Shown here: one piece after another, positions 20,794 to 33,375 of the stretch | Position numbering within the stretch: the stretch's first letter is position 1 | Layout of the letters: each line of letters begins with the position of its first letter | Origin: Narthecium ossifragum | Taxonomy: Eukaryota; Streptophyta; Magnoliopsida; Dioscoreales; Nartheciaceae | Direction of reading: 5' to 3' | DNA length: 64,000 nt | Assembly: GCA_963920575.1 (NCBI GenBank) | Contig: CAWUCF010000103.1 | Location: forward strand, 17,667-81,666 | Translations under genes and position numbers: made by a program | The notes under the pieces: model-generated | Seen by the model: the letters and a program-made list of their open reading frames with translations, nothing else | What the model was told of the DNA's origin: nothing | Databases searched by the model: none

Positions 20794-22900
20794 TTAATAC
20801 TAGGTCTTGCTAAATTTTTTTCATATTTCTCATTCATTTTCTTGCTGAATATCATCCCAGGTAGGCCTCCTCGAAGCTCTTGGCGACCGAATCGGGCTAG
20901 TCGAATCCTCAGATCCTCTGCCTCCAAAATAGCAAGCTTTTACCTTTTACCTTTTTTGCCTTTTCCTTCACTTTTTGATACTAGGCCTTTCTAATTTTTT
21001 TCCCTTTTTCTCATTCATCTTTTTGCTGAATATCATCCCAGGCAGGCCTCCTCGAAGCCCCTGGCCACCGGATCGACCACGTCGAATCCCCGGATCCTCA
21101 GCCTGCAAAAAAGCAAGCTTTTACCTTTTACTTTTTTACCTTTTCCTTCACTTTTTGATACTAGGCCTTGCTAAGTTTTTTTCTTATTTCTCATTCATTT
21201 TTTTGCTGAATATCATCCCAGGCAGGTCTCCTCGAAGCCCCTGGCCACCGGATCGAGCACGTCGAATCCCCGGATCCTCAACCTCCAAAATAGCAAGCTT
21301 TTACCTATTACCTTTTTTGTCTTTTCCTTCACTTTTTAATAATAGGTCTTTCTAAATTTTTTTCTTATTTTTCATTCATTTTTTTGCTGAATATCCTCCC
21401 AGGTAGGCCTCCTCGAAGCTCTTGGCGATCGAATCGGGCATGTCGAATCCTCAGATCCTCTGCCTCCAAAATAGCAAGCTTTTAGCTTTTACCTTTTTTG
21501 CCTTTTCCTTCACTTTTTGATACTAGGCCTTGCTAATTTTTTTCCCTTTTTCTCATTCGCCTTTTTGTTGAATATCATCCCAGGCAGGCCTCCTCGAAGC
21601 CCCTGGCCACCGGATCGACCACATCGAATCCCCGGATCCTCAGTTTGCAAAATAGCAAGCTTTTACCTTTTACCTTTTTGCCTTTTCCTTCACTTTTTGA
21701 TACTAGGCCTTGCTAATTTTTTTTGTTATTTCTCATTTAATCTTTTACTGAATATCATCCCAGGCAGGCCTCCTCGAAGCCCCTGGCCACCGGATCGAGC
21801 ACGTCGAATCCCTGGATCCCCAACCTCCAAAATAGCAAGCTTTTACCTTTTACCTTTTTTGCCTTTTCCTTCACTTTTTAATACTAGGTCTTGCTAAATT
21901 TTTTTCTTCTTTCTCATTCATTTTTTTGCTGAATCTCATCCCAGGGAGGCCTCCTCGAAGCTATTGGCGACCGAATCGGGCACGTCGAATCCTAAGATCC
22001 TCAGCCTCCAAAATAGCAAGCTTTTACCTTTTACCTTTTTTGCCTTTTTCTTCACATTTTGATACTAGGCCTTGCTAATTTTTTTCCCTTTTTCTCATTC
22101 ATCTTTTTGCTGAATATCATCCCAGGCAGGCCTCCTCGAAGCCCCTGGCCACCGGATCGACCACGTCGAATCCCCGGATCCTCAGCCTCCATAATAGCAA
22201 GCTTTTACCTTTTACCTTTTTTACCTTTTCCCTCACTTTTTAATACTAGGCCTTGCTAATTTTTTTTCTTATTTCTCATTCATTTTTTTGCTGAATATCA
22301 TCCCAGGTAGGCCTCCTCGAAGCTCTTGGCGACCGAATCGGACACGTCGAATCCTCAGATCCTCAGCCTCCAAAATAGCAAGCTTTTACCTTTTACCTTT
22401 TTTTGCCTTTTCCTTCACTTTTTGATACAAGGCCTTGCTAATTTTTTTCCCTTTTTCTCATTCATCTTTTTGTTAAATATCATCCCAGGCAGGCCTCCTC
22501 GAAGCCCCTGCCCACCGGATCGGACACATCAAATCCCCGGATCCTCAGCCTGTAAAATAGCAAGCTTTTACCTTTTACCTTTTTGCCTTTTCCTTCACTT
22601 TTTGATACTAGGCCTTGCTAATTTTTTTTCTTATTTCTCATTCATTTTTTTGCTGAATATCATCCCAGGCAGGCCTCTTCGAAGCCCCTGGCCACCGGAT
22701 CGAGCACGTCGAATCCCCGGATCCTCAGCCTCCAAAATAGCAAGCTTTTACCTTTTACCTTTTTTGGCTTTTCCTTCACTTTTTAATACTAGGCCTTGCT
22801 AATTTTTTTTCTTATTTCTCATTCATTTTTTTGCTGAATATCATCCGAGGTAGGCATCCTCGAAGCTCTTGGCAACCGAATCGGGCTCGTTGAATCCTCA
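20794..22900. repeat. 2,882-bp HOR, copy 3 (incomplete, about 2.1 kb)
   Basis: It follows copy 2 at the same offset until about 22,860-22,900, where similarity to that register ends. One monomer, about 21,724-21,890, carries the sequence of a different HOR position while the flanks stay in register. The offset becomes 2,883 after an added T at about 22400. Confidence 0.8.
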
Positions 22901-25900
22901 GATCCTCAGCCTCCAAAATAGCATGCTTTTACCTTATACCCTTTTTGCCTTTTCCTTCACATTTTGATACTAGGCCTTGCTAATTTTTTTCCCTTTTTCT
23001 CATTCATCTTTTTGCTAAATATCATCCCAGGCATGCCTTCTCGAAGCCCCTGGCCACCGGATCGAGCACGTCGAATCCCCGGATCCTCGGCCTCCATAAT
23101 AGCAAGCTTTTACCTTTTACCTTTTTTGCCTTTTCCCTTACTTTTTAATACTAGGCCTTGCTAATTTTTTTTCTTTTTTCTCATTCATTTTTTTGCTTAA
23201 TATCATCCCAGGTAGGCCTCCTCGAAGCTCTTGGCGACCGAATCGGGCATGTCGAATCCTCAGATCCTTAGCCTCCAAAATAACAAGCTTTTACCTTTTA
23301 CCTTTTTTGCCTTTTCCTTCACTTTTTGATACTAGGCCTTGCTAATTTTTTTCCCTTTTTCTCATTCATCTTTTTGCTAAATATCATCCCAGGCAGGCCT
23401 CCTCGAAGCTCCTGGCCATGGGATCGGACACATCGAATCCCCGAATCCTCAGCCTGCAAAATATCAAGCTTTTACCTTTTACCTTTTTGCCTTTTCCTTC
23501 ACTTTTTGATACTAGGCCTTGCTAATTTTTTTTCTTATTTCTCATTCATTTTTTTGCTGAATATCATCCCAGGCAGGCCTCCTCGAAGCCTCTGGCCACC
23601 AGATCGACCACGTCGAATCCCCGGATCCTTAGCCTCCAAAATAGCAAGCTTTTACCTTTTACCTTTTTTTCCCTTTTCCTTCACTTTTTAATACTAGGCC
23701 TTGCTAATTTTTTTTCTTATTTCTCATTTATTTTTTTGCTAAATATCATCCCAGGCAGGCCTCCTCGAAGCCCCTGGCCACCGGATCGAGCACATCGAAT
23801 CCCCGGATCCTCAGCCTCCAAAATAGGAAGCTTTTACCTTTTACCTTTTTTTCCATTTCCTTCACTTTTTAATACTCGCCCTTGCTAATTTTTTTTCTTA
23901 TTTCTCATTCATTTTTTTGCTGAATATCATCCCAGGCAGGCCTCCTCGAAGCCCCTGGCCACCGGATCGAGCACGTCGAATCCCCGGATCCTCAGCCTCC
24001 AAAATAGCAAGCTTTTTCCTTTTACCTTTTTTGCCTTTTCCTTCACTTTTTAATACTAGGCCTTGCTAATTTTTTTTCATATTTCTCATATATTTTTTTG
24101 CTGAATATCATCCCAGGCAGGCCTCCTCGAAGCCTCTGGCCACCAGATCGACCACGTCGAATCCCCGGATCCTTAGCCTCCAAAATAGCAAGCTTTTACC
24201 TTTTACCTTTTTTTGCCTTTTCCTTCACTTTTTAATACTAGGCCTTGCTAATTTTTTTTCTTATTTCTCATTTATTTTTTTGCTGAATATCATCCCAGGC
24301 AGGCCTCCTCGAAGCCCCTGGCCACCGGATCGAGCACATCGAATCCCCGGATCCTCAGCCTCCAAAATAGCAAGCTTTTACCTTTTACCTTTTTTTCCAT
24401 TTCCTTCACTTTTTAATACTCGGCCTTGCTAATTTTTTTTCTTATTTCTCATTCATTTTTTTGCTGAATATCATCCCAGGCAGGCCTCCTCGAAGCCCCT
24501 GGCCACCGGATCGAGCACGTCGAATCCCCGGATCCTCAGCCTCCAAAATAGCAAGCTTTTTCCTTTTACCTTTTTTGCCTTTTCCTTCACTTTTTAATAC
24601 TAGGCCTTGCTAATTTTTTTTCATATTTCTCATTTATTTTTTTGCTGAATATCATCCCAGGCAGGCCTCCTCGAAGCCCCTGGCCACCGGATCGAGCACA
24701 ACGAATCCCCGGATCCTCAGCCTCCAAAATAGCAAGCTTTTACCTTTTACCTTTTTTTCCTTTTCCTTCACTTTTTAATACTCGGCCTTGCTAATTTTTT
24801 TTCTTATTTCTCATTCATTTTTTTGCTGAATATCATTCCAAGTAGGCCTCCTCGAAACTCTTGGCGACCGAATCGGGCACGTCGAATCCTCAGATCCTTA
24901 GCCTCCAAAATAGCAAACGTTTACCTTTTACCTTTTTTGCCTTTTCCTTCACTTTTTGATACCAGGCCTTCCTAATTTTTTTCCCTTTTTCTCATTCATC
25001 TTTTTGCTAAATATCATCCCAGGCAGGCCTCTTCGAAGCCCCTGGCCACCGGATCGGACACATCGAATCCCCGGATCCTCAGCCTACAAAATAGCAAGCT
25101 TTTACCTTTTACCTTTTTGCCTTTTCCTTCACTTTTTGATACTAGGCCTTGCTAATTTTTTTTCTTGTTTCTCATTCATTTTTTTGCTGAATATCATCCC
25201 AGGCAGGCCTCTTCGAAGCTCCTGGCCACCGAATCGAGCACGTCGAATCCCCGGATCCTCAGCCTCCAAAATAGCAAGCTTTTACCTTTTACCTTTTTGC
25301 CTTTTCCTTCACTTTTTGATACTAGGCCTTGTTAATTTTTTTTCTTGTTTCTCATTCAATTTTTTGCTGAATATCATCCCAGGCAGGCCTCTTCGAAGCT
25401 CCTGGCCACCAGATCGAGCAAGTCGAATCCCCGGATCCTCAGCCTCCAAAATAGCAAACTTTTACCTTTTACCTTTTTTGCCTTTTCCTTCACTTTTTAA
25501 TATTAGGCCTTGCTAATTTTTTTTCTTATTTCTCATTCATTTTTTTGCTGAATATCATCCCAGGCAGGACTCCTCGAAGCCCCTGGCCACCGGGTCGAGC
25601 ACGTCGAATCCCCGGATCCTAAGCCTCCAAAATAGCAAGCTTTTACCTTTTACCTTTTTTGCCTTTTCCTTCACTTTTTAATACTTGGCCTTGCTAATTT
25701 TTTTTCTTATTTCTAATTCATTTTTTTGGTGAATATCATCCCAGGTAGGCCTCTTCGAAGCTCTTGGAGACCGAATCGGGCACGTCGAATCCTCAGATCC
25801 TCAGCCTCCAAAATAGCATGCTTTTACCTTTTACCTTTTTTGCCTTTTACTTCACATTTTGATACTCGGCCTTGCTAATTTTTTTCCCTTTTTCTCATTC

Positions 25901-26583
25901 ATCTTTTTGCTAAATATCATCCCAGGCAGACCTCCTCGAAGCCCTTGGCCACCGGATCGACCACGTCGAATCCCCGGATCCTCAGCCGCCAAAATAGCAA
26001 GCTTTCACCTTTTACCTTTTTTGCCTTTTCCTTCACTTTTTAATACTAGGCCTTGCTAATGTTTTTTCTTATTTCTCATTCATTTTTTTGCTGAATATCA
26101 TCCCAGGCAGGCCTCCTCGAAGCCCCTGACCACCGGATCGAGCACATCGAATCCCCGAATCCTCAGCCTCCAAAATAGCAAGCTTTTACCTTTTACCTTT
26201 TTTTCCTTTTCCTTCACTTTTTAATACTCGGCCTTGTTAATTTTTTTTCTTATTTCTCATTCATGTTTTTGCTGAATATCATTCCAGGTAGGCCTCCTCG
26301 AAACTCTTGGCGACCGAATCGGGCACGTCGAATCCTCAGATCCTCAGCCTCCAAAATAGCAAGCGTTTACCTTTAACCTTTTTTGCCTTTTCCTTCACTT
26401 TTTGATACCAGGCCTTCCTAATTTTTTTTCCTTTTTCTCATTCATCTTTTTGCTAAATATCATCCCAGGCAGGCCTACTCGAAGCCCCTGGCCACCGGAT
26501 CGGACACATCGAATCCCCGGATCCTCAGCCTACAAAATAGCAAGCTTTTACCTTTTACCTTTTTGCCTTTTCCTTCACTTTTT
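22900..26583. repeat. Satellite block with a duplicated trimer and an 8-mer offset
   Basis: About 20 monomers between two HOR domains. A three-monomer segment with CCTCTGGCCACCAGATCG (23,586 and 24,130) recurs at about 544 bp. A second relation of 1,446 bp (8 monomers) links 24,956 with 26,402, both with GATACCAGGCCTTCC and nearby CTCGAAACTCTTGG. Limits are approximate. Confidence 0.7.
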
Positions 26584-29500
26584 GATACTAGGCCTTGCTA
26601 ATTTTTTTTCTTGTTTCTCATTCATTTTTTTGCTGAATATCATCCCAGGCAGGCCTCTTCGAAGCTCCTCGCCACCGGATCGAGCACGTCGAATCCCCGG
26701 ATCTTCAGCCTCCAAAATAGCAAAATTTTACATTTTACCTTTTTTGCCTTTTCCTTCACTTTTTAATAACAGGCCTTGCTAATTTTTTTTCTTATTTCTC
26801 ATTCATTTTTTTGCTGAATATCATCCCAGGCAGGCCTCCTCGAAGCCCCTGGCCACCGGATCGAGCACGTCGAATCCCCGGATCCTCAGCCTCCAAAATA
26901 GCAAGCTTTTTCCTTTTACCTTTTTTGCCTTTTCCTTCACTTTTTAATACTAGGCCTTGCTAGTTTTTTTTCTTATTTCTCATTCATTTTTTTGCTGAAT
27001 ATCATCCCAGGCAGGACTCCTCGAAGCTCCTGGCCACCGGGTCGAGCACGTCGAATCCCCGGATCCTCAGCCTCCAAAATAGCAAGCTTTTACCTTTTAC
27101 CTTTTTTGCCTTTTCCTTCACTTTTTAATACTGGGCATTGCTAATTTTTTTTCTTATTTCTCATTCATTTTTTTGCTGAATATCATCCCAGGTAGGCCTC
27201 TTCGAAGCTCTTAGCGACCGAATCGGGCACGTCAAATCCTCAGATCCTCAGCCTCCAAAATAGTAAGCTTTTACCTTTTACCTTTTTGGCCTTTTCCTTC
27301 ACATTTTGATACTAGGCCTTGCTAATTTTTTTCCCTTTTTATCATTCATCTTTTTGCTGAATATCATCTCAGGCAGACCTCCTCAAAGCCCTTGGCCACC
27401 GGAGCGACCACGTCGAATCCCCGGATCCTCAGCCTCCAAAATAGCAAGCTTTTACCTTTTACCTTTTTGCCTTTTCCTTCACTTTTTGATACTAGGCCTT
27501 GCTAATTTTTTTTCTTGTTTCTCATTCAATTTTTTGCTGAATATCATCCCAGGCAGGCCTATTCGAAGCTCCTGGCCACCGGATCGAGCAAGTCGAATCC
27601 CCGGATCCTCAGCCTCCAAAATAGCAAACTTTTACCTTTTACCTTTTTTGCCTTTTCCTTCACTTTTTAATACTAGGCCTTGCTAATTTTTTTTCTTATT
27701 TCTCATTCATTTTGTTGCAGAATATCATCCCAGGCAGGACTCCTCGAAGCCCCTGGCCACCGGGTCGAGCACGTCGAATCCCCGGATCCTCAGCCTCCAA
27801 AATAGCAAGCTTTTACCTCTTACCTTTTTTGCCTTTTCCTTCACTTTTTAATACTGGGCATTGCTAATTTTTTTTCTTATTTCTCATTCATTTTTTTGCT
27901 GAATATCATCCCAGATAGGTCTCCTCGAAGCTCTTAGCAACCGAATCGGGCACGTCGAATCCTCAGATCCTTAGCCTCCAAAATAGCAAGCTTTTACCTT
28001 TTACCTTTTTTTACCTTTTCCTTCACTTTTTTCTTGTTTCTCATTCATGTTTTTGCTGAATATCATCCCAGGCAGGCCTCCTCGAAGCCCCTGGCCACCA
28101 GATCGCCCACGTCGAATCCCCGGGTCCTCAGCATCCAAAATAGCAAGCTTTTACCTTTTACCTTTTTCGCCTTTTCCTTCACTTTTTAATACTAGGCCTT
28201 GCTAATTTTTTTTCTTATTTCTCATTAATTTTTTTGCTGAATATCATCCCAGGTAGGCCTCTTCGAAGCTCTTGGCGACCGAATCGGGCACGTCAAATCC
28301 TCAGATTCTCAGCCTCCAAAATAGCAAGCTTTTACCTTTTACCTTTTTTGCCTTTTCCTTCACTTTTTAATACTAGGCCTTGCTAATGTTTTTTCTTATT
28401 TCTCATTCATTTTTTTGCTGAATATCATCCCAGGCAGGCCTCCTCGAAGCCCCTGGCCACGGGATCGAGCACGTCGAATCCCCGGATCCTCAGCCTCCAA
28501 AATAGCAAGCTTTTACCTTTTTAGCCTTTTCCTTAACTTTTTAATACTAAGCCTTGCTAATTTTTTTTCTTGTTTCTCATTCATTTTTTTGCTGAATATC
28601 ATCCCTGGTAGGCCTCCTCGAAGCTCTTGGCAACCGAATCGGGCACGTCGAATCCTCAGCATCCAAAATTGCAAGCATTTACCTTTTATCTTTTTTGCCT
28701 TTTCCTTCACATTTTGATACTAGGCCTGCTAATTTTTTTCCCTTTTTCTCATTCATCTTTTTGCTGAATATCATCCCAGGCAGGCCTTCTCGAAGCCCCT
28801 GGCGACCGAATCGAGCACGTCGAATCCCCGGATCCTCAGCCTCCAAAATAGCAAGCTTTTACCTTTTACCTTTTTTGCCTTTTCCTTCACTTTTTAATAC
28901 TAGGCCTTGCTAATTTTTTTTCTTATTTCTAATTAATTTTTTTGCTGAATATCATCCCAGGCAGGCCTCCTCGAAGCCCCTGGCCACGGGATCGAGCACG
29001 TCGAATCCCCGGATCCTCAGCCTCCAAAATAGCAAGCTTTTACCTTTTACCTTTTTTGCCTTTTCTATCACTTTCTAATACTAGGCCTTGCTAATGTTTT
29101 TTCTTATTTCTCATTCATTTTTTCGCTGAATATCAACCCAGGCAGGCCTCCTCGAAGCCCCTGGCCACGGGATCAAGCACGTCGAATCCCCGGATCCTCA
29201 GCCTCCAAAATAGCAAGCTTTTACCTTTTACCTTTTTTGCCTTTTCTATCACTTTTTGATACTAGGCCTTGCTAATTTTTTTCCCTTTTTCTCATTCATA
29301 TTTTTGCTAAATATCATCCCAGGCAGGCCTCCTCGAAGCCCCTGGCCACTGGATCGGACACGTCGAATCCCTGGATCCTCAGCCTGCAAAATAGCAAGCT
29401 TTTAGCTTTTACCTTTTTGCCTTTTCCTTCACTTTTTGATACTAGGCCTTGCTAATTTCTTTTCTTATTTCTCATTCAACTTTTTGCTGAATATCATTCC

Positions 29501-29979
29501 AGGCAGGCCTCCTCGAAGCCCCTGGCCACCGGATCGCACACGTCGAATCCCCGGATCCTCAGCCTCCAAAATAGCAAGCTTTTACCTTTTACCTTTTTTG
29601 CCTTTTCCTTCACTTTTTAATACTAGGCCTTGCTAATTTTTTTTCTTATTTCTCATTCATTTTTTTGCTGAATATCATTAGAGGCAGGCCTCCTCGAAGC
29701 CCCTGGCCACCGGATCGAGCACGTCGAATCCCCGGATCCTCAGCCTCCAAAATAGCAAGCTTTTACCTTTTACCTTTTTTGTCTTTTCCTTCAGTTTTTA
29801 ATACTAGGCCTTGCTAATATTTTTTCTTATTTCACATTCATTTTTTTGCTGAATATCATCCCAGGTAGGCCTCCTCGAAGCTCGTGGCGACCGAATTGGG
29901 CACGTCGAATCCTCAGATCCTCAGTCTCCAAAATAGCAAGCTTTTACCTTTTAACTTTTTGCCTTTTCCTTCACTTTTT
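26584..29979. repeat. 3,396-bp HOR (19-mer), copy 1
   Basis: Nineteen monomers, shortened by known small losses: a 25-bp deletion at 28,026-28,036, a lost heptamer at about 28,515, and an 8-bp loss (AATCCTCAGCATCC) near 28,655. The unit also carries CACGGGATCG, TCATTAGAGGCAGG and AAAATTTTACATTTTACC markers. The left limit is fuzzy because the first part has extra differences from later copies. Confidence 0.85.
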
Positions 29980-32900
29980 GATACTAGGCCTTGCTAAATT
30001 TTTTTCTTGTTTCTCATTCATTTTTTTGCTGAATATCATCCCAGGCAGGCCTCTTCGAAGCTCCTGGCCACCGGATCGAGCACGTCGAATCCCCGGATCC
30101 TCAGCCTCCAAAATAGCAAAATTTTACATTTTACCTTTTTTGCCTTTTCCTTCACTTTTTAATAATAGGCCTTGCTAATTTTTTTTCTTATTTCTCATTC
30201 ATTTTTTTGCTGAATATCATCCCAGGCAGGCCTCCTCGAAGCCCCTGGCCACCGGATCGAGCACGTCGAATCCCCGGATCCTCAGCCTCCAAAATAGCAA
30301 GCTTTTTCCTTTTACCTTTTTTGCCTTTTCCTTCAATTTTTAATACTAGGCCTTGCTAGTTTTTTTTCTTATTTCTCATTCATTTTTTTGCTGAATATCA
30401 TCCCAGGCAGGACTCCTCGAAGCTCCTGGCCACCGGGTCGAGCACGTCGAATCCCCGGATCCTCAGCCTCCAAAATAGCAAGCTTTTACCTTTTACCTTT
30501 TTTGCCTTTTCCTTCACTTTTTAATACTGGGCATTGCTAATTTTTTTTCTTATTTCTCATTCATTTTTTTGCTGAATATCATCCCAGGTAGGCCTCTTCG
30601 AAGCTCTTAGCGACCGAATCGGGCACGTCAAATCCTCAGATCCTCAGCCTCCAAAATAGTAAGCTTTTACCTTTTACCTTTTTGGCCTTTTCCTTCACAT
30701 TTTGATACTAGGCCTTGCTAATTTTTTTCCCTTTTTATCATTCATCTTTTTGCTGAATATCATCTCAGGCAGACCTCCTCAAAGCCCTTGGCCACCGGAG
30801 CGACCACGTCGAATCCCCGGATCCTCAGCCTCCAAAATAGCAAGCTTTTACCTTTTACCTTTTTGCCTTTTCCTTCACTTTTTGATACTAGGCCTTGCTA
30901 ATTTTTTTTCTTGTTTCTCATTCAATTTTTTGCTGAATATCATCCCAGGCAGGCCTATTCGAAGCTCCTGGCCACCGGATCGAGCAAGTCGAATCCCCGG
31001 ATCCTCAGCCTCCAAAATAGCAAACTTTTACCTTTTACCTTTTTTGCCTTTTCCTTCACTTTTTAATACTAGGCCTTGCTAATTTTTTTTCTTATTTCTC
31101 ATTCATTTTGTTGCAGAATATCATCCCAGGCAGGACTCCTCGAAGCCCCTGGCCACCGGGTCGAGCACGTCGAATCCCCGGATCCTCAGCCTCCAAAATA
31201 GCAAGCTTTTACCTCTTACCTTTTTTGCCTTTTCCTTCACTTTTTAATACTGGGCATTGCTAATTTTTTTTCTTATTTCTCATTCATTTTTTTGCTGAAT
31301 ATCATCCCAGATAGGTCTCCTCGAAGCTCTTAGCAACCGAATCGGGCACGTCGAATCCTCAGATCCTTAGCCTCCAAAATAGCAAGCTTTTACCTTTTAC
31401 CTTTTTTTACCTTTTCCTTCACTTTTTTCTTGTTTCTCATTCATGTTTTTGCTGAATATCATCCCAGGCAGGCCTCCTCGAAGCCCCTGGCCACCAGATC
31501 GCCCACGTCGAATCCCCGGGTCCTCAGCATCCAAAATAGCAAGCTTTTACCTTTTACCTTTTTCGCCTTTTCCTTCACTTTTTAATACTAGGCCTTGCTA
31601 ATTTTTTTTCTTATTTCTCATTAATTTTTTTGCTGAATATCATCCCAGGTAGGCCTCTTCGAAGCTCTTGGCGACCGAATCGGGCACGTCAAATCCTCAG
31701 ATCCTCAGCCTCCAAAATAGCAAGCTTTTACCTTTTACCTTTTTTGCCTTTTCCTTCACTTTTTAATACTAGGCCTTGCTAATGTTTTTTCTTATTTCTC
31801 ATTCATTTTTTTGCTGAATATCATCCCAGGCAGGCCTCCTCGAAGCCCCTGGCCACGGGATCGAGCACGTCGAATCCCCGGATCCTCAGCCTCCAAAATA
31901 GCAAGCTTTTACCTTTTTAGCCTTTTCCTTAACTTTTTAATACTAAGCCTTGCTAATTTTTTTTCTTGTTTGTCATTCATTTTTTTGCTGAATATCATCC
32001 CTGGTAGGCCTCCTCGAAGCTCTTGGCAACCGAATCGGGCACGTCGAATCCTCAGCATCCAAAATTGCAAGCATTTACCTTTTATCTTTTTTGCCTTTTC
32101 CTTCACATTTTGATACTAGGCCTGCTAATTTTTTTCCCTTTTTCTCATTCATCTTTTTGCTGAATATCATCCCAGGCAGGCCTTCTCGAAGCCCCTGGCG
32201 ACCGAATCGAGCACGTCGAATCCCCGGATCCTCAGCCTCCAAAATAGCAAGCTTTTACCTTTTACCTTTTTTGCCTTTTCCTTCACTTTTTAATACTAGG
32301 CCTTGCTAATTTTTTTTCTTATTTCTCATTAATTTTTTTGCTGAATATCATCCCAGGCAGGCCTCCTCGAAGCCCCTGGCCACGGGATCGAGCACGTCGA
32401 ATCCCCGGATCCTCAGCCTCCAAAATAGCAAGCTTTTACCTTTTACCTTTTTTGCCTTTTCTATCACTTTCTAATACTAGGCCTTGCTAATGTTTTTTCT
32501 TATTTCTCATTCATTTTTTCGCTGAATATCAACCCAGGCAGGCCTCCTCGAAGCCCCTGGCCACGGGATCAAGCACGTCGAATCCCCGGATCCTCAGCCT
32601 CCAAAATAGCAAGATTTTACCTTTTACCTTTTTTGCCTTTTCTATCACTTTTTGATACTAGGCCTTGCTAATTTTTTTCCCTTTTTCTCATTCATATTTT
32701 TGCTAAATATCATCCCAGGCAGGCCTCCTCGAAGCCCCTGGCCACTGGATCGGACACGTCGAATCCCTGGATCCTCAGCCTGCAAAATAGCAAGCTTTTA
32801 GCTTTTACCTTTTTGCCTTTTCCTTCACTTTTTGATACTAGGCCTTGCTAATTTCTTTTCTTATTTCTCATTCAACTTTTTGCTGAATATCATTCCAGGC

Positions 32901-33375
32901 AGGCCTCCTCGAAGCCCCTGGCCACCGGATCGCACACGTCGAATCCCCGGATCCTCAGCCTCCAAAATAGCAAGCTTTTACCTTTTACCTTTTTTGCCTT
33001 TTCCTTCACTTTTTAATACTAGGCCTTGCTAATTTTTTTTCTTATTTCTCATTCATTTTTTTGCTGAATATCATTAGAGGCAGGCCTCCTCGAAGCCCCT
33101 GGCCACCGGATCGAGCACGTCGAATCCCCGGATCCTCAGCCTCCAAAATAGCAAGCTTTTACCTTTTACCTTTTTTGTCTTTTCCTTCAGTTTTTAATAC
33201 TAGGCCTTGCTAATATTTTTTCTTATTTCACATTCATTTTTTTGCTGAATATCATCCCAGGTAGGCCTCCTCGAAGCTCGTGGCGACCGAATTGGGCACG
33301 TCGAATCCTCAGATCCTCAGTCTCCAAAATAGCAAGCTTTTACCTTTTAACTTTTTGCCTTTTCCTTCACTTTTT
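29980..33375. repeat. 3,396-bp HOR (19-mer), copy 2
   Basis: It repeats copy 1 base for base at offset 3,396 apart from scattered substitutions (for example CTTCAATTTTT at 30331, TTTGTCATTC at about 31969, AAGATTTTACC at about 32611). All length markers are conserved, which proves amplification as a block. Confidence 0.9.
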
